Source of the DNA: G963677445 sp963677445
GTDB lineage: Bacteria > Bacteroidota > Ignavibacteria > Ignavibacteriales > Melioribacteraceae
Direction of reading: 5' to 3'
Length of the DNA stretch: 64,000 nt
Assembly (NCBI GenBank): GCA_963677445.2
Contig: CAXXGF010000003.1
Location: forward strand, 1-64,000
A model generated the notes under the pieces. It was not told the origin of the DNA and ran no database searches. It saw nothing but the letters and a program-made list of their open reading frames with translations. This document shows, piece after piece, positions 51,609 to 60,338 of the stretch (its first letter is position 1; every line of letters starts with the position of its first letter). The translations under genes and the position numbers were made by a program.

Positions 51609-52580
51609 CTACTCGGATTTTACTTTTTTTATTTCTTCAATTAATGCGGGCAGCACTTCGAAAGCGTCGCCTGCGATTCCGTAATCAGCTACCTGAAATA
51701 TCGGAGCGTCTTTATCCTTATTTATCGCGACAATATATTTGGATGAACGCATTCCGGCCAGATGCTGGATAGCGCCTGAAATACCCGCTGCCACATATAG
51801 ATTCGGCGATACTGTTTTACCAGTCTGCCCGACCTGCTCGGCGTGAGGTCTCCATCCGGCGTCTACAACAGCCCTTGATGCGCCAACCGCAGCTCCGAGA
51901 GCGTCAGCCAGATCTTCAATAAGGTTAAAATGTTCCGGTCCTTTCATGCCTCTTCCGCCCGAAACAATTATTTCCGCTTCAGATACATCAAGTTTGCCTT
52001 CCGATTTTTTAACCTCGGTAACAACACATGAAAGATCAGGGTCTGGTATTTCGGTGGTCACAACCTCAGCTTTTGTTTCGGTTGGTTCACCAGGTGAGAA
52101 TACATTAGGGCGGAGTGTAAAAACTTTAACTGCGCTTTTTAAGGCGACATCTATTAATGCTTTTCCGGCATAAACAGGACGTGTCGCGGTAAGCGAATCC
52201 TCTTCTGCCTCAAGAGCGACACAATCCATCGCTATTCCGGCATCCAGTTTAATTGTTATCCTCGGCGCCAGGTCTTTTCCCATCGCGGTATTGGGAATAA
52301 GAATAATATCCGCTCCGACTTCCGACGCGTGACCGGCCACCGCTTTGGCATAACCGCTCGGGCTGTAAAGTTCGAAAGCTTCATTTTTAAGGAGGGTTAA
52401 TTTGGGAACACCATATCCCCCTATCTGCTCAGGAGCTTCGACGTTGTTGCCAACACAAACCGCTTCAGTTTCACAACCCAGTTTCTCCGAAAGCTTTTTG
52501 GCAAGGCCGGCTGCTTCGAAGGAGGATTTTTTTATCTGTCCGTTTCTCTGTTCAACGAAAACTAAAATTTTATTTGCCAT
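51609..52580 (-). CDS. etfA: Electron transfer flavoprotein subunit alpha
   Basis: A 323-residue protein. The N-terminal half (ILVFVEQRNGQIKKSSFEAA) is the ETF alpha/beta nucleotide-binding fold; the C-terminal FAD domain is classical: GGRGMKGPEHFNLIEDLADA, LGAAVGASRAVVDAGWRPHA, EQVGQTGKTVSPNLYVAAGI, SGAIQHLAGM and INKDKDAPIFQVADYGI. It pairs with EtfB to pass electrons from acyl-CoA dehydrogenases and other flavoenzymes to the quinone pool or as part of bifurcating complexes; no dehydrogenase is near, so which one is open. Starts 10 bases after the etfB stop. Confidence 0.95.
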   Translation of the reverse strand: MANKILVFVEQRNGQIKKSSFEAAGLAKKLSEKLGCETEAVCVGNNVEAPEQIGGYGVPKLTLLKNEAFELYSPSGYAKAVAGHASEVGADIILIPNTAMGKDLAPRITIKLDAGIAMDCVALEAEEDSLTATRPVYAGKALIDVALKSAVKVFTLRPNVFSPGEPTETKAEVVTTEIPDPDLSCVVTEVKKSEGKLDVSEAEIIVSGGRGMKGPEHFNLIEDLADALGAAVGASRAVVDAGWRPHAEQVGQTGKTVSPNLYVAAGISGAIQHLAGMRSSKYIVAINKDKDAPIFQVADYGIAGDAFEVLPALIEEIKKVKSE

Positions 52581-52590
52581 CTGATAACTC

Positions 52591-53337
52591 CTAAATTACT
52601 TTTGCTTCTTCTTTTAACAATCTGACCAGTTCAGGCGCTGCTGATGAGTCTTCACCAACAATCTTGCCGGCCTGCTTCGGAGCAGGTTTTTTCATTTTGA
52701 GTATTTCCAGCGAGTTATCAGCCGCTGCCGCATCTTTTTCCTCGATTTTTTTTCTTTTGGCCTGCATTATTCCTTTAAGAGAAGCGTAACGTGGTTCATT
52801 AAGTCCTTTCTGAGCGGTAATAACTGCCGGGAGAGAAGTTTCCACCACTTCTTTTCCACCTTCTATTTCTCTTTCGGCGGTAATTTTATTTCCATCCAGT
52901 TTGAAGTCAACAACCACACTTACTGAATTATAGCCTAATATTTCCGCTGTGAGCTGTCCGGTAACAGAGTTATCAAAATCAACCGACTGTTTTCCGAAAA
53001 ATACCAGTTCGGCATCAAGTTCTTTTATTGCTTCCGCGAGGGCTTTGGCAACCGCAACCGGATCGCGGTAATTATCATCTTTAAGTAATACCGCGCTGTC
53101 GGCACCCATCGCGAGCGACTTACGAATTGTTTCTTTTGCTGAATCACCGCCAAGAGTTACTACTACCACCTCTCCGCCGGCGGCTTCTTTTGTTTTAAGA
53201 GCTTCTTCTATCGCAAATTCATCATATGGGTTAACAACATATGTAACCCCGTTCGGATCAATTGTTTTTCCATCTGCGCCGATAGAAATTTTTGCCGCTG
53301 TATCGGGCACATGACTAACACATACTGCTATCTTCAT
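52591..53337 (-). CDS. etfB: Electron transfer flavoprotein subunit beta
   Basis: A 248-residue protein: MKIAVCVSHVPDTAAKISIG, VTYVVNPYDEFAIEEALKTK, VVTLGGDSAKETIRKSLAMG, FGKQSVDFDNSVTGQLTAEI and the beta-subunit signature VETSLPAVITAQKGLNEPRY, ASLKGIMQAKRKK. It binds AMP and forms the heterodimer with EtfA. First gene of the operon etfB-etfA-nuclease; GGAGG stands 5 bases before the ATG. A promoter with the -7 box TATCTTTG on the minus strand is 59-66 bases upstream. Confidence 0.95.
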   Translation of the reverse strand: MKIAVCVSHVPDTAAKISIGADGKTIDPNGVTYVVNPYDEFAIEEALKTKEAAGGEVVVVTLGGDSAKETIRKSLAMGADSAVLLKDDNYRDPVAVAKALAEAIKELDAELVFFGKQSVDFDNSVTGQLTAEILGYNSVSVVVDFKLDGNKITAEREIEGGKEVVETSLPAVITAQKGLNEPRYASLKGIMQAKRKKIEEKDAAAADNSLEILKMKKPAPKQAGKIVGEDSSAAPELVRLLKEEAKVI

Positions 53338-53395
53338 CGACCCTCCTGGTCAGGGATAGTTTGTGAATTAGTTATTTATTTTAATTATTATCCTA

Positions 53396-53426
53396 CAAAG
53401 ATAACAAAAAAAGGTTTCTAATAAAA
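53396..53426 (-). promoter_or_regulatory. Bacteroidota-type promoter of etfBA
   Basis: On the minus strand TATCTTTG (53403-53396) is a perfect TAnnTTTG box, 19 bases downstream of TTTT (53426-53423), a weak version of TTTG. It is 59 bases upstream of etfB's ATG. The gap 53338-53965 shows no gene. Confidence 0.5.
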
Positions 53427-53965
53427 TCGGACTATAGCTATTAAAAGTTTGAAAATATTACGTTTCTTATTGTTTTTTATCCCTGATAAATTGAACAATT
53501 ATTCATATTTGTTCCCGATATCAACTATTTCACCACAATATGGAATAATGAAAATTTCCGGCTCTTATATATTTTCCAGCCTTTTTAAGCAACTATGCTG
53601 TCTGTCCGGTTAAGCCTGTCATAAGGGGAGTGCAGTATGCAACGGGTCAGGCCTGTGTCAAAATTGTAATCGATTGAGAATGGACTTATGATGCTCCGGG
53701 AATGTATTCGGGGAAAGGATTCCCGGCTTATCAGTCTTCTCCGATTTAATTCCGGTCTGTCCGGTTCAGGCATATAAAAACTCCCGGTTATTCGCATTAC
53801 GGAAAAATTACTAAACCTCAGGAGTATTTATTTTATTTTCTGTTATTAAATAATTATTATTATGCTGTGTATGATTCTTTATTTCGGAAAAATATTTATC
53901 TTTGAAAGAACTAAAATAAATTAAATACCTTCTAAACTGAATTTGATCATTTGGAGGGATGCTAA

Positions 53966-54919
53966 ATGAGAAAACACCTTTTGTTTATCATACTCTTGAT
54001 AACTAATCTGAATATGGCCGCTGATGTTTACCTGAAAAGCGGAAAAGTCTGGACAAATGTTACCATACTAAAAGAATTGGAAACTGACTATTCCATTACA
54101 ATTGAAAGCACAGGAAATGAGAGAACTTCTCTGAGTAAGGGCCAGATAATAGGAATAGCAGATAAACAGATCGATCCTGAAAAAAGCTCTGAACTGAAAT
54201 TTTTCACTGATGACCAGTTAAAGGAATTGGATGAGAAGTGGGCGTGGAAATACCTGGCAAATTCAAGAGTACCCGCGAATTCCACGCCGGGAAACCATTA
54301 TTCCCCTCTCGCAAACCAGCCAAATTTTATGATCAAAATTGAGGGAGGCTATTCCTACCGATTAGCTGACATTGAGGATGATTACTCCGGGTATGAGGGA
54401 TATATCAATGAACTTAAAAACGGATTCAATATTTCAACCAGTCTGACATATTTTTTCACCGGGTCTTATGGGATTGAATTGAATTATACCCGCTTTTCTT
54501 CTTCAAGTTCTAAAGATAATATATATTTTGTGGACCCACAAACCAATGATTTGTTTATGGGCAGCATGGAAGATAAAATAACATTCACTTTCATTGGAGC
54601 AGGCATTGTCAGGCGCGCTTTGTTTCCAAACAGAAAATTCCAATGGCACTCAGGATTATCTGCCGGATACGTTTTATATAATAATGACGCCAGGATGGCT
54701 TATCTGCCACTGAATATTGAAGGCTCAACTTTTGGGTTGCGGGCGTTTGGAGAAATAGACTATTCAGTACAAGAGAATTTATCCCTCTGCGCCACTATCT
54801 CTGTGCTTTATGGCTCAATGGGCGAGATAAAAGTTAACGGCGTTAAAGTCTCTCTGGATCAAAGGGAAAGCACGAGCCGGATTGACATCAATATCGGCTT
54901 AAAATACTTATTCAACTGA
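53966..54919 (+). CDS. Outer-membrane beta-barrel protein of unknown function
   Basis: A 317-residue exported protein. Signal peptide MRKHLLFIILLITNLNMAAD. Residues 20-100 are a small N-terminal beta domain (VYLKSGKVWTNVTILKELET, RTSLSKGQIIGIADKQIDPE), followed from about 118 by a barrel of about ten strands with frequent aromatic ends (FMIKIEGGYSYRLADIED, ISTSLTYFFTGSYGIELNYT, FTFIGAGIVRRALFPN, HSGLSAGYVLYNN) and terminal IDINIGLKYLFN, a proper barrel end. Function unknown. GGAGG stands 8 bases before ATG and TATCTTTG at 53897-53904 may be its -7 box. A lipoprotein follows 78 bases downstream. Confidence 0.75.
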   Translation: MRKHLLFIILLITNLNMAADVYLKSGKVWTNVTILKELETDYSITIESTGNERTSLSKGQIIGIADKQIDPEKSSELKFFTDDQLKELDEKWAWKYLANSRVPANSTPGNHYSPLANQPNFMIKIEGGYSYRLADIEDDYSGYEGYINELKNGFNISTSLTYFFTGSYGIELNYTRFSSSSSKDNIYFVDPQTNDLFMGSMEDKITFTFIGAGIVRRALFPNRKFQWHSGLSAGYVLYNNDARMAYLPLNIEGSTFGLRAFGEIDYSVQENLSLCATISVLYGSMGEIKVNGVKVSLDQRESTSRIDINIGLKYLFN

Positions 54920-54997
54920 GTTGAGTTTTTTCAACGGCAATTATACTTTCGATAATTTTTAACTAACTTACTATTTTCCGGAATTCTTGAGGATAGA

Positions 54998-55852
54998 ATG
55001 AGAACTTCAATTTTATTAATGACAGCAATAATCACTATATTATTTTTATCTTCCTGTTCTACGAATAAATTCATTGCGCTGAGTGATAATTCCGATTGTG
55101 TAACAACCCTGGAAGGAAGATTCCTTACAAAAGATGAATATAACTATTACGCCCCCATTCTTCTTTTCGAAAAAAAATACAAAATGGGAAAAGTTATAAA
55201 ATTTGATGACGCCGGAGTATTTTTTGTTGAAAAGAAAAGCGGAATTCTCCATTCGCCCGACACACTTTCCTTTAAGTATAATGAAATACGCGCAGTAGTG
55301 GACTCTAATAAACAATGTATATGGGGAGAATTAAAAAGCAGGGAAAAACAGAAGGTTGAATTGAGATTATACGCCACACGCAAGGATGACCCTGAATATT
55401 CTCCGATTTATATTGACATGGTTTCGGAAACTGATTTTTCCTACTGTGTTAAGCCTGGGGTATATGTTATCTCCGGAATTTACAGGGAAGAAAAACCTTC
55501 ATCGCTTGATAAAGCCTATGTAAGCATCCGTCAGCCGCTATTCGAATTTGTAGTAGAGAAAGGGAAAACAAATTATCTTGGGGATATCACCCTGGTGGCC
55601 GATAATAAAAAGACTCAAAACACTTTATCGGTTGCTTTTAAAGAACAGGGCTCGGCCTCACCTTTGATAGGCGGTTTATTCGGCGGCCTCGCTTACGGAG
55701 TTACAAACGCCCTTTTGAATGCCACGGCTGATTCTTGCGGATCTTTTAACCTTGATATTATTCACGACAAGGAATATGAATCGAAATCAGGAAAACCGGT
55801 TGTGAATACCCATCTTCATGAATTGCGTGACAGCGGAACAAAAATAAAATAA
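54998..55852 (+). CDS. Lipoprotein of unknown function
   Basis: A 284-residue protein with a type II signal peptide MRTSILLMTAIITILFLSSC, lipid at C20. Most of it is beta-rich (FDDAGVFFVEKKSGILHSPD, VYVISGIYREEKPSSLDKA); near the C-terminus a Gly/Leu-rich stretch (LIGGLFGGLAYGVTNALLNA) may pack into a membrane or barrel. No family recognised. It follows the barrel gene by 78 bases on the same strand and may be functionally linked. The frame ends with a polar KIK tail. Confidence 0.7.
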   Translation: MRTSILLMTAIITILFLSSCSTNKFIALSDNSDCVTTLEGRFLTKDEYNYYAPILLFEKKYKMGKVIKFDDAGVFFVEKKSGILHSPDTLSFKYNEIRAVVDSNKQCIWGELKSREKQKVELRLYATRKDDPEYSPIYIDMVSETDFSYCVKPGVYVISGIYREEKPSSLDKAYVSIRQPLFEFVVEKGKTNYLGDITLVADNKKTQNTLSVAFKEQGSASPLIGGLFGGLAYGVTNALLNATADSCGSFNLDIIHDKEYESKSGKPVVNTHLHELRDSGTKIK

Positions 55853-56727
55853 ATCCATCCGGTAACTATCCCCGGAGAGAGAACATTAAGCCAGAATTTT
55901 AGATTTATAAATAATTGCCTCTCCGATAGTTTATCTTATTTTTTGGTCCTATCTGGAAAATAGTGGGTAATTGGATTTCAGAACTACTGTCTCTTCAAGG
56001 AGATATATCATAATCCGGCAAAACCGGAAAAATTGTAATCCCAGGTTCAGAACTCCTTACTCCTCGCAAAAAGAAATCGCGGAATTATTAGAAAATATCA
56101 CAAGAAGTTTTTATCCATCTATTACTTGGCAAGGTCTTTCCTTAGCCACAAATGATGTGTTATAAATTTACAATTCTAGTGATCTGAGTTTATCCCCGGG
56201 GTCCCAAGGTATTTGATTATCCAGGGTGGTTTGTGAATCCTCTACAAGGATTTTGTCTTATGGTTTAATATTCTTACCCCATTGGGACGTTCCGCACTAA
56301 TTACTGCCTCTACAAGGCAAATGAGAAAATAAAGAACCTTGTATAGGTTCCCAGTAATGCGTCAGTCCCCCTGGGGTAGAATATGATAGAGAACATGGTA
56401 AACATCTCTGTAGGAGATGCATAAAATGGCGTTCAAATTCAATCATTTTTGAAAATAATACAATGTCAATGTATTGGTTCAGTACACTATTCGATAAGAT
56501 AAAGAAAGACCTGCCCAAGTTGTTTCCTTATCGAATTATACCGAGATTTTATTTTGCGAATAAATCCATCTAAGTTATTGTTTTTTATAACCGGGATCAG
56601 GAGTTCTGAGATTATGAATCGTACTTTTACTCCTCTTTTCTAAAATGCCCCGGTTATTCGACAGGGAAAAAAGCCGAAAACGATTACGATTTTTTCTGAA
56701 TTTATTTTTGGTCATGGCCTGGCCAGC
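55853..56727. other. Gene-free gap of 875 bases
   Basis: No frame with coding pattern, repeated family or strong hairpin. Frames of about 65-73 residues on both strands (for example near 55971 and 56297) have random composition. Probable decayed sequence. Confidence 0.45.
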
Positions 56728-57291
56728 CTAAGTTTTTAATTTTTCCTTTGTTTCCCTGAAAAGCGAAATAACCTTATCCTTATTAGGAAGACTGATCAAA
56801 CTGAATATCAGTTGGTAGCCTGCCGGAACAAGACATAACCACATATATGGATTTGAATAAATAAAATCATTCCTTACCGCGAGGATTAAAATAACACCCC
56901 CGAAAATTGATGCCCCCTCCAGCATTGATAACTTAACTATATGCTGGGAAAAATACAGTCTTAATCCCGGGTCAATATTTTCATCACTGCCGCCGCTTTC
57001 AACATTAAAATTGATTTTCCCGAAAAGCATTTTTGATGGAATTATCTTAGCGGCAGAAAGAACCGCTATGAATAAAAGACCCAGAATCCCAAGCATTGTA
57101 TCCACAACAAATTTATTGCTGCCTATTTTCCCTGCCTCTTCCATGCCATCCAAATACAAATAAATCCCGATGCCAATAAATATTATTATCCCCGCGATTA
57201 AAAATAAAGATATCAGTTTAAGAGGCATGAGCTGCTTTTCTTTCAGGTTTGTTTCAAATTCAGATAAATCCATATCCCTGATAACATTCAT
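56728..57291 (-). CDS. Membrane protein of unknown function, four helices
   Basis: A 187-residue inner-membrane protein with about four hydrophobic segments (KLISLFLIAGIIIFIGIGIY, TMLGILGLLFIAVLSAAKII, ASIFGGVILILAVRNDFIYS, YMWLCLVPAGYQLIFSLISL). The soluble loop holds FGKINFNVESGGSDENIDPG. I recall such four-helix proteins as uncharacterised in FCB genomes. It lies 112 bases downstream of the next membrane gene on the same strand, so the two could share a transcript. No function assigned. Confidence 0.6.
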   Translation of the reverse strand: MNVIRDMDLSEFETNLKEKQLMPLKLISLFLIAGIIIFIGIGIYLYLDGMEEAGKIGSNKFVVDTMLGILGLLFIAVLSAAKIIPSKMLFGKINFNVESGGSDENIDPGLRLYFSQHIVKLSMLEGASIFGGVILILAVRNDFIYSNPYMWLCLVPAGYQLIFSLISLPNKDKVISLFRETKEKLKT

Positions 57292-57403
57292 TTTTACTCC
57301 CCTGTTTTGTTATTTTATTTTAAGAACACGACTCCGTTGAATTGATTTCCGGGAAATGATATTCCGCGAAAACTTAAAAACATTATCAATCCCGATATTG
57401 TCA

Positions 57404-58183
57404 TTATGGAACTGAAGCTGCCTTTTTCGCCTCCTGAATACTTATCTCATCAAAACCTCCAAGACCTCCGTCAATAAAATAAATATCGATTGGTTTAGAT
57501 AGATTAATACTCGACAATATCTTTTCCAGTCCGGTAAATGAATCAAGAATATCCTGGTCTTGCCAGTATTGTTTCGAGACAGCAATCAGAAACCGGTATC
57601 TGTCATCCTTAATTTTCAGATCGAACTGTAGCTGCTGCTCATTTGTCATAAAAATACCAGCGAGCATAAGTCCCGAGCCAAGTAGTTCTACATCAGCTTC
57701 CGGAATCTCCTTTTGATAATATATTTGATGATTCATTTCACCAAATTCCATCACTTCTTCCCCGTATGGAACTGTAAAGATTCTTACAACAAGATATAAC
57801 GCGATAATAATCATACCGGCAACGGTAATGACAGCCGTTTTCCAGCCTGAAGCTTTTTCTCCACCATTTTCAAGATACTCATTAAATCTTTTCTCCTGAA
57901 ATTTTTTAAATACCAGGTATGATACCAGAGAATAAAATAGCGGTATTAACATTTTCGGAATTTTATCGCTGATTTCCTCCGGCAAAGCAATTATCAACTC
58001 AAAAAGAGCAAGGAAAAATAATATACCGAAGACTAATGTTTTTTTCCCCTTTTCCTCATCTCCAAACTCCCTGAAATTGCTAAATAACATATAAGCGCCT
58101 GAAAGCGGTCCCCCAAGAAATGTAGCTACATTAATTGCTTTTTCAGAAAACACTCCTCTTTTCTCCAATTTCCGCTCCTCCAT
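57404..58183 (-). CDS. Membrane protein of unknown function
   Basis: A 259-residue protein. The N-terminal part has four hydrophobic segments (VATFLGGPLSGAYMLFSNFR, TLVFGILFFLALFELIIALP, MLIPLFYSLVSYLVFKKFQE, TAVITVAGMIIIALYLVVRI). The motif ATFLGGPLSGAYMLFSNFRE is one I have seen at the start of uncharacterised membrane proteins. A soluble C-terminal half (about 140-259) has mixed alpha/beta character with IDIYFIDGGLGGFDEI. No catalytic signature. ATG at 58183 follows GGAGC. Possibly paired with the 56728-57291 protein. Confidence 0.6.
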   Translation of the reverse strand: MEERKLEKRGVFSEKAINVATFLGGPLSGAYMLFSNFREFGDEEKGKKTLVFGILFFLALFELIIALPEEISDKIPKMLIPLFYSLVSYLVFKKFQEKRFNEYLENGGEKASGWKTAVITVAGMIIIALYLVVRIFTVPYGEEVMEFGEMNHQIYYQKEIPEADVELLGSGLMLAGIFMTNEQQLQFDLKIKDDRYRFLIAVSKQYWQDQDILDSFTGLEKILSSINLSKPIDIYFIDGGLGGFDEISIQEAKKAASVP

Positions 58184-58534
58184 AATATCTGTATAATTAG
58201 TTTTAAAATTCTATGCCGGCCTTATCAAAAAAAATCATCATAACCACAATTTTAATTCTTCTTCCTGCAGCATAATAATTACCTCATAACAACAGGCGAC
58301 ATTTTCCCCGGGTATGAGAACAACCCGTTATGTGAGAGTGACCGAAACTAAATTCCGTAAAAAAATAATCAAATAATTACCTGACCATGTATTATAGTAA
58401 TTTGCAATTACCATAGTTCTATTAAATAACAGGATTAAAATAACCAAACAGTACATATTTTCAAAACCAATACTCACCCTTTATTTAACGGGCAGCCTGA
58501 ATTAACTCCTGCAAGATCTTTCTTTTACCCCGTT

Positions 58535-58578
58535 TTAGCCCGACAATCCGGCTTAGCCCGACAATCCGGCTTAGCCGG
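58535..58578. repeat. Short tandem repeat, 18-bp unit, 2.4 copies
   Basis: TTAGCCCGACAATCCGGC is repeated exactly (58535-58552, 58553-58570) with a partial third unit TTAGCCGG. It lies directly beyond the terminator of the ribosomal-protein operon, in the gap 58184-58582 which has no gene. Confidence 0.8.
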
Positions 58579-58581
58579 TTT

Positions 58582-58612
58582 AAAATAAAAAAGCCGTCCG
58601 GAAAGGACGGCT
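58582..58612 (-). terminator. Terminator of the prs-to-rplI operon
   Basis: On the minus strand AGCCGTCC-TTTCC-GGACGGCT followed by TTTTTTATTTTA; 25 bases after the rplI stop. Confidence 0.85.
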
Positions 58613-58637
58613 CGGATAAACTCATTACATATATCAG

Positions 58638-59081
58638 CTATTCTCTTACAACCCATGTTTTCACATCGGCTGTAACATCATGATGAAGTTTAATATTCGC
58701 AGTATAAATTCCAAGCGCTTTAATCTGCTCGGGAATTTCAATTTTCCTTTTATCGATGTCATAACCTTTTGATGCCAGAGATTCAGAAATCATCTGAGGT
58801 GTAACTGTTCCGAATATTTTATCCTCTTCACCAACAGTAACGGGAATTGTCACAGAGATTTTCCCAAGCTCTTCGGCGAGGCCCTTAGCCGATTCCAGCT
58901 CTTTGGCCTGCTTGCGCGAAACCTGTTTTGTCTCTTCTTCAAATGCGCGGATATTGCCTTTATCGGCAACAAAAGCGATCTGCCGGGGGATAAGAAAATT
59001 CATCGCAAAACCATTTTTTACCTCGACGATATCGCCTGTCTGTCCTAACTGATCATAGTTTTTTCTTAAAATTACTTTCAT
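58638..59081 (-). CDS. rplI: 50S ribosomal protein L9
   Basis: A 147-residue protein with the L9 N-terminal signature: MKVILRKNYDQLGQTGDIVE, VKNGFAMNFLIPRQIAF, a long connecting helix and the C-terminal domain (KISVTIPVTVGEEDKIFGTV, EQIKALGIYTANIKLHHDVT). It binds 23S rRNA near L1 and helps maintain the reading frame. Last gene of the minus-strand operon; length normal. Follows rpsR by 20 bases. Confidence 0.95.
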   Translation of the reverse strand: MKVILRKNYDQLGQTGDIVEVKNGFAMNFLIPRQIAFVADKGNIRAFEEETKQVSRKQAKELESAKGLAEELGKISVTIPVTVGEEDKIFGTVTPQMISESLASKGYDIDKRKIEIPEQIKALGIYTANIKLHHDVTADVKTWVVRE

Positions 59082-59101
59082 TTATTTATACTCTCCCCTG
59101 A

Positions 59102-59311
59102 CTATTTAACTGCTTCTGAAACAAATGGCATAATGGCGATCTGTCTTGCGCGTTTGATGGCGCGAACAAGCTCACGATGCTGACTTGCGCTCAGACCTGT
59201 AATTCGGCGAGGAATAATTTTCCCCTGATCGGTAATAAATTTCTGTAATTTTTTCGGGTCTTTATAATCGATATATTCTTCTATTACTCTTCTTACTCTT
59301 TTAGATTTCAT
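59102..59311 (-). CDS. rpsR: 30S ribosomal protein S18, cysteine-free form
   Basis: A 69-residue protein with the S18 core: DYKDPKKLQKFITDQGKIIP, RRITGLSASQHRELVRAIKR, ARQIAIMPFV. The N-terminus MKSKRVRRVIEEYIDYKD contains none of the cysteines that in many S18 proteins bind zinc. So this is the Cys-minus type, which in some genomes is the only copy and in others the zinc-sparing copy. It overlaps the end of ssb by 11 bases, showing translational coupling. Confidence 0.9.
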   Translation of the reverse strand: MKSKRVRRVIEEYIDYKDPKKLQKFITDQGKIIPRRITGLSASQHRELVRAIKRARQIAIMPFVSEAVK

Positions 59312-59783
59312 TTTTCGACTCCTTGATTAAATTGGATTCTTCATCCGTAAGGAATTTATCGAACGAATTATCTTCATAGTTGTTGTCCTCATCATCCGAT
59401 GAATAATCACTATCGTATTCTTCCTCGTTCGATTTGTTGAATTTGTTTAAGAATTGAATTCGTTTAGCTTTTATTTCAACAATTGTCCTGTTTCGGTTAT
59501 CGTCTGATCTGAATGTCCGGCTTTGCAATTCACCATCAATCAACACAGCGCTTCCTTTGTGCAACCTGTTCCGGCAGCTGTCTGCCAGTTTATTCCACGC
59601 GACCACACCTACATAACATACATCTTCCTGCCATTGGTTGCTGCTGTCTTTATAACGGCGGTTGGCCGCTATATGAAAATTAACAACAGGAGTATTATTT
59701 GAGGTATTTCTGAAAACGGGGTCCTTGGTCAAATTCCCTGCAACAACGACGCTATTTAATTCAGGCATCTTCAGCTCAGCCAT
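59301..59783 (-). CDS. ssb: Single-stranded DNA-binding protein
   Basis: A 160-residue protein. Start at ATG 59783 is chosen because GGGAGG stands 4 bases upstream, although the frame continues 7 codons further. The OB fold: LNSVVVAGNLTKDPVFRNTS, TPVVNFHIAANRRYKDSSNQ, DVCYVGVVAWNKLADSCRNR, LHKGSAVLIDGELQSRTFRS, TIVEIKAKRIQFL. The tail (about 115-160) is acidic and Asn/Ser-rich but ends NLIKESKNEI rather than the DDDIPF-type tip that recruits repair and replication proteins. It stands between rpsF and rpsR, the usual place. Overlaps rpsR by 11 bases. Confidence 0.9.
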   Translation of the reverse strand: MAELKMPELNSVVVAGNLTKDPVFRNTSNNTPVVNFHIAANRRYKDSSNQWQEDVCYVGVVAWNKLADSCRNRLHKGSAVLIDGELQSRTFRSDDNRNRTIVEIKAKRIQFLNKFNKSNEEEYDSDYSSDDEDNNYEDNSFDKFLTDEESNLIKESKNEI

Positions 59784-59815
59784 AAAACCTCCCAGACTTA
59801 TCAAAATATAATATA

Positions 59816-60259
59816 CTAACTTTCACTATCTGCAGCATTTTCTTTCGTTTTTTCAGCTTCTTCAGTTTCCTTCTCACTCTGTGCGGCAGCCGCTTCTTCA
59901 GCAGCGGCGGCTTCTTTGGCTTCCTCTTCTTTACGGTTGGCCAAATCAGCATAATGCTGAAGATCTTTTTTAACCAGAGCAATTGTTAAAAACCGGATGA
60001 TAGATTCATCAAGTCGATAAAATCTTTCAAGTTTACTTATCATATCGGCGGGCGCGGTAAATCGGATCACAACATAAAAGCCGCTCTTGGCTTTATTTAT
60101 GGGGTAAGCGAGTCTTTTTCTCCCCCAGTTGTCTAAACCTTCGATATTCCCACCATTTTCGGTGATAGTGTCTTTGACCTTCTTTATCGTTGCGTCAATT
60201 ACTTCATCTTCCAGGGACGCATTAATGATCACGACACTTTCGTAATGTTTGTTTGCCAT
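59816..60259 (-). CDS. rpsF: 30S ribosomal protein S6
   Basis: A 147-residue protein. Residues 1-100 are canonical S6: HYESVVIINASLEDEVIDAT, GGNIEGLDNWGRKRLAYPIN, SGFYVVIRFTAPADMISKLE, RFYRLDESIIRFLTIAL. It is followed by a 45-residue extension of Ala and Glu (EEAKEAAAAEEAAAAQSEKE) likely to be helical or disordered, longer than the E. coli tail. Binds with S18 in the small subunit platform. Gap of 79 bases to hppA upstream; 32 bases to ssb. Confidence 0.95.
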   Translation of the reverse strand: MANKHYESVVIINASLEDEVIDATIKKVKDTITENGGNIEGLDNWGRKRLAYPINKAKSGFYVVIRFTAPADMISKLERFYRLDESIIRFLTIALVKKDLQHYADLANRKEEEAKEAAAAEEAAAAQSEKETEEAEKTKENAADSES

Positions 60260-60338
60260 ATATCCTCCCTATGGACATTTGGCCCGGGATTGCTGCCCGA
60301 GCAGGGTTCATAAAAAAAAACAGAATTTAAATATAAAA

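Noticed and set aside
53585..53797. Minus-strand frame of 70 codons upstream of etfB
   Set aside because: Arg/Ser-rich random composition, no ribosome site, no homology recognised.
55971..56518. Frames of 64 and 73 codons in the gap after the 54998 lipoprotein
   Set aside because: No start signal and random composition; could be decayed DNA but nothing identifiable.
58535..58578. CRISPR array
   Set aside because: The 18-bp units are directly adjacent with no spacers, and no cas genes are in the window.
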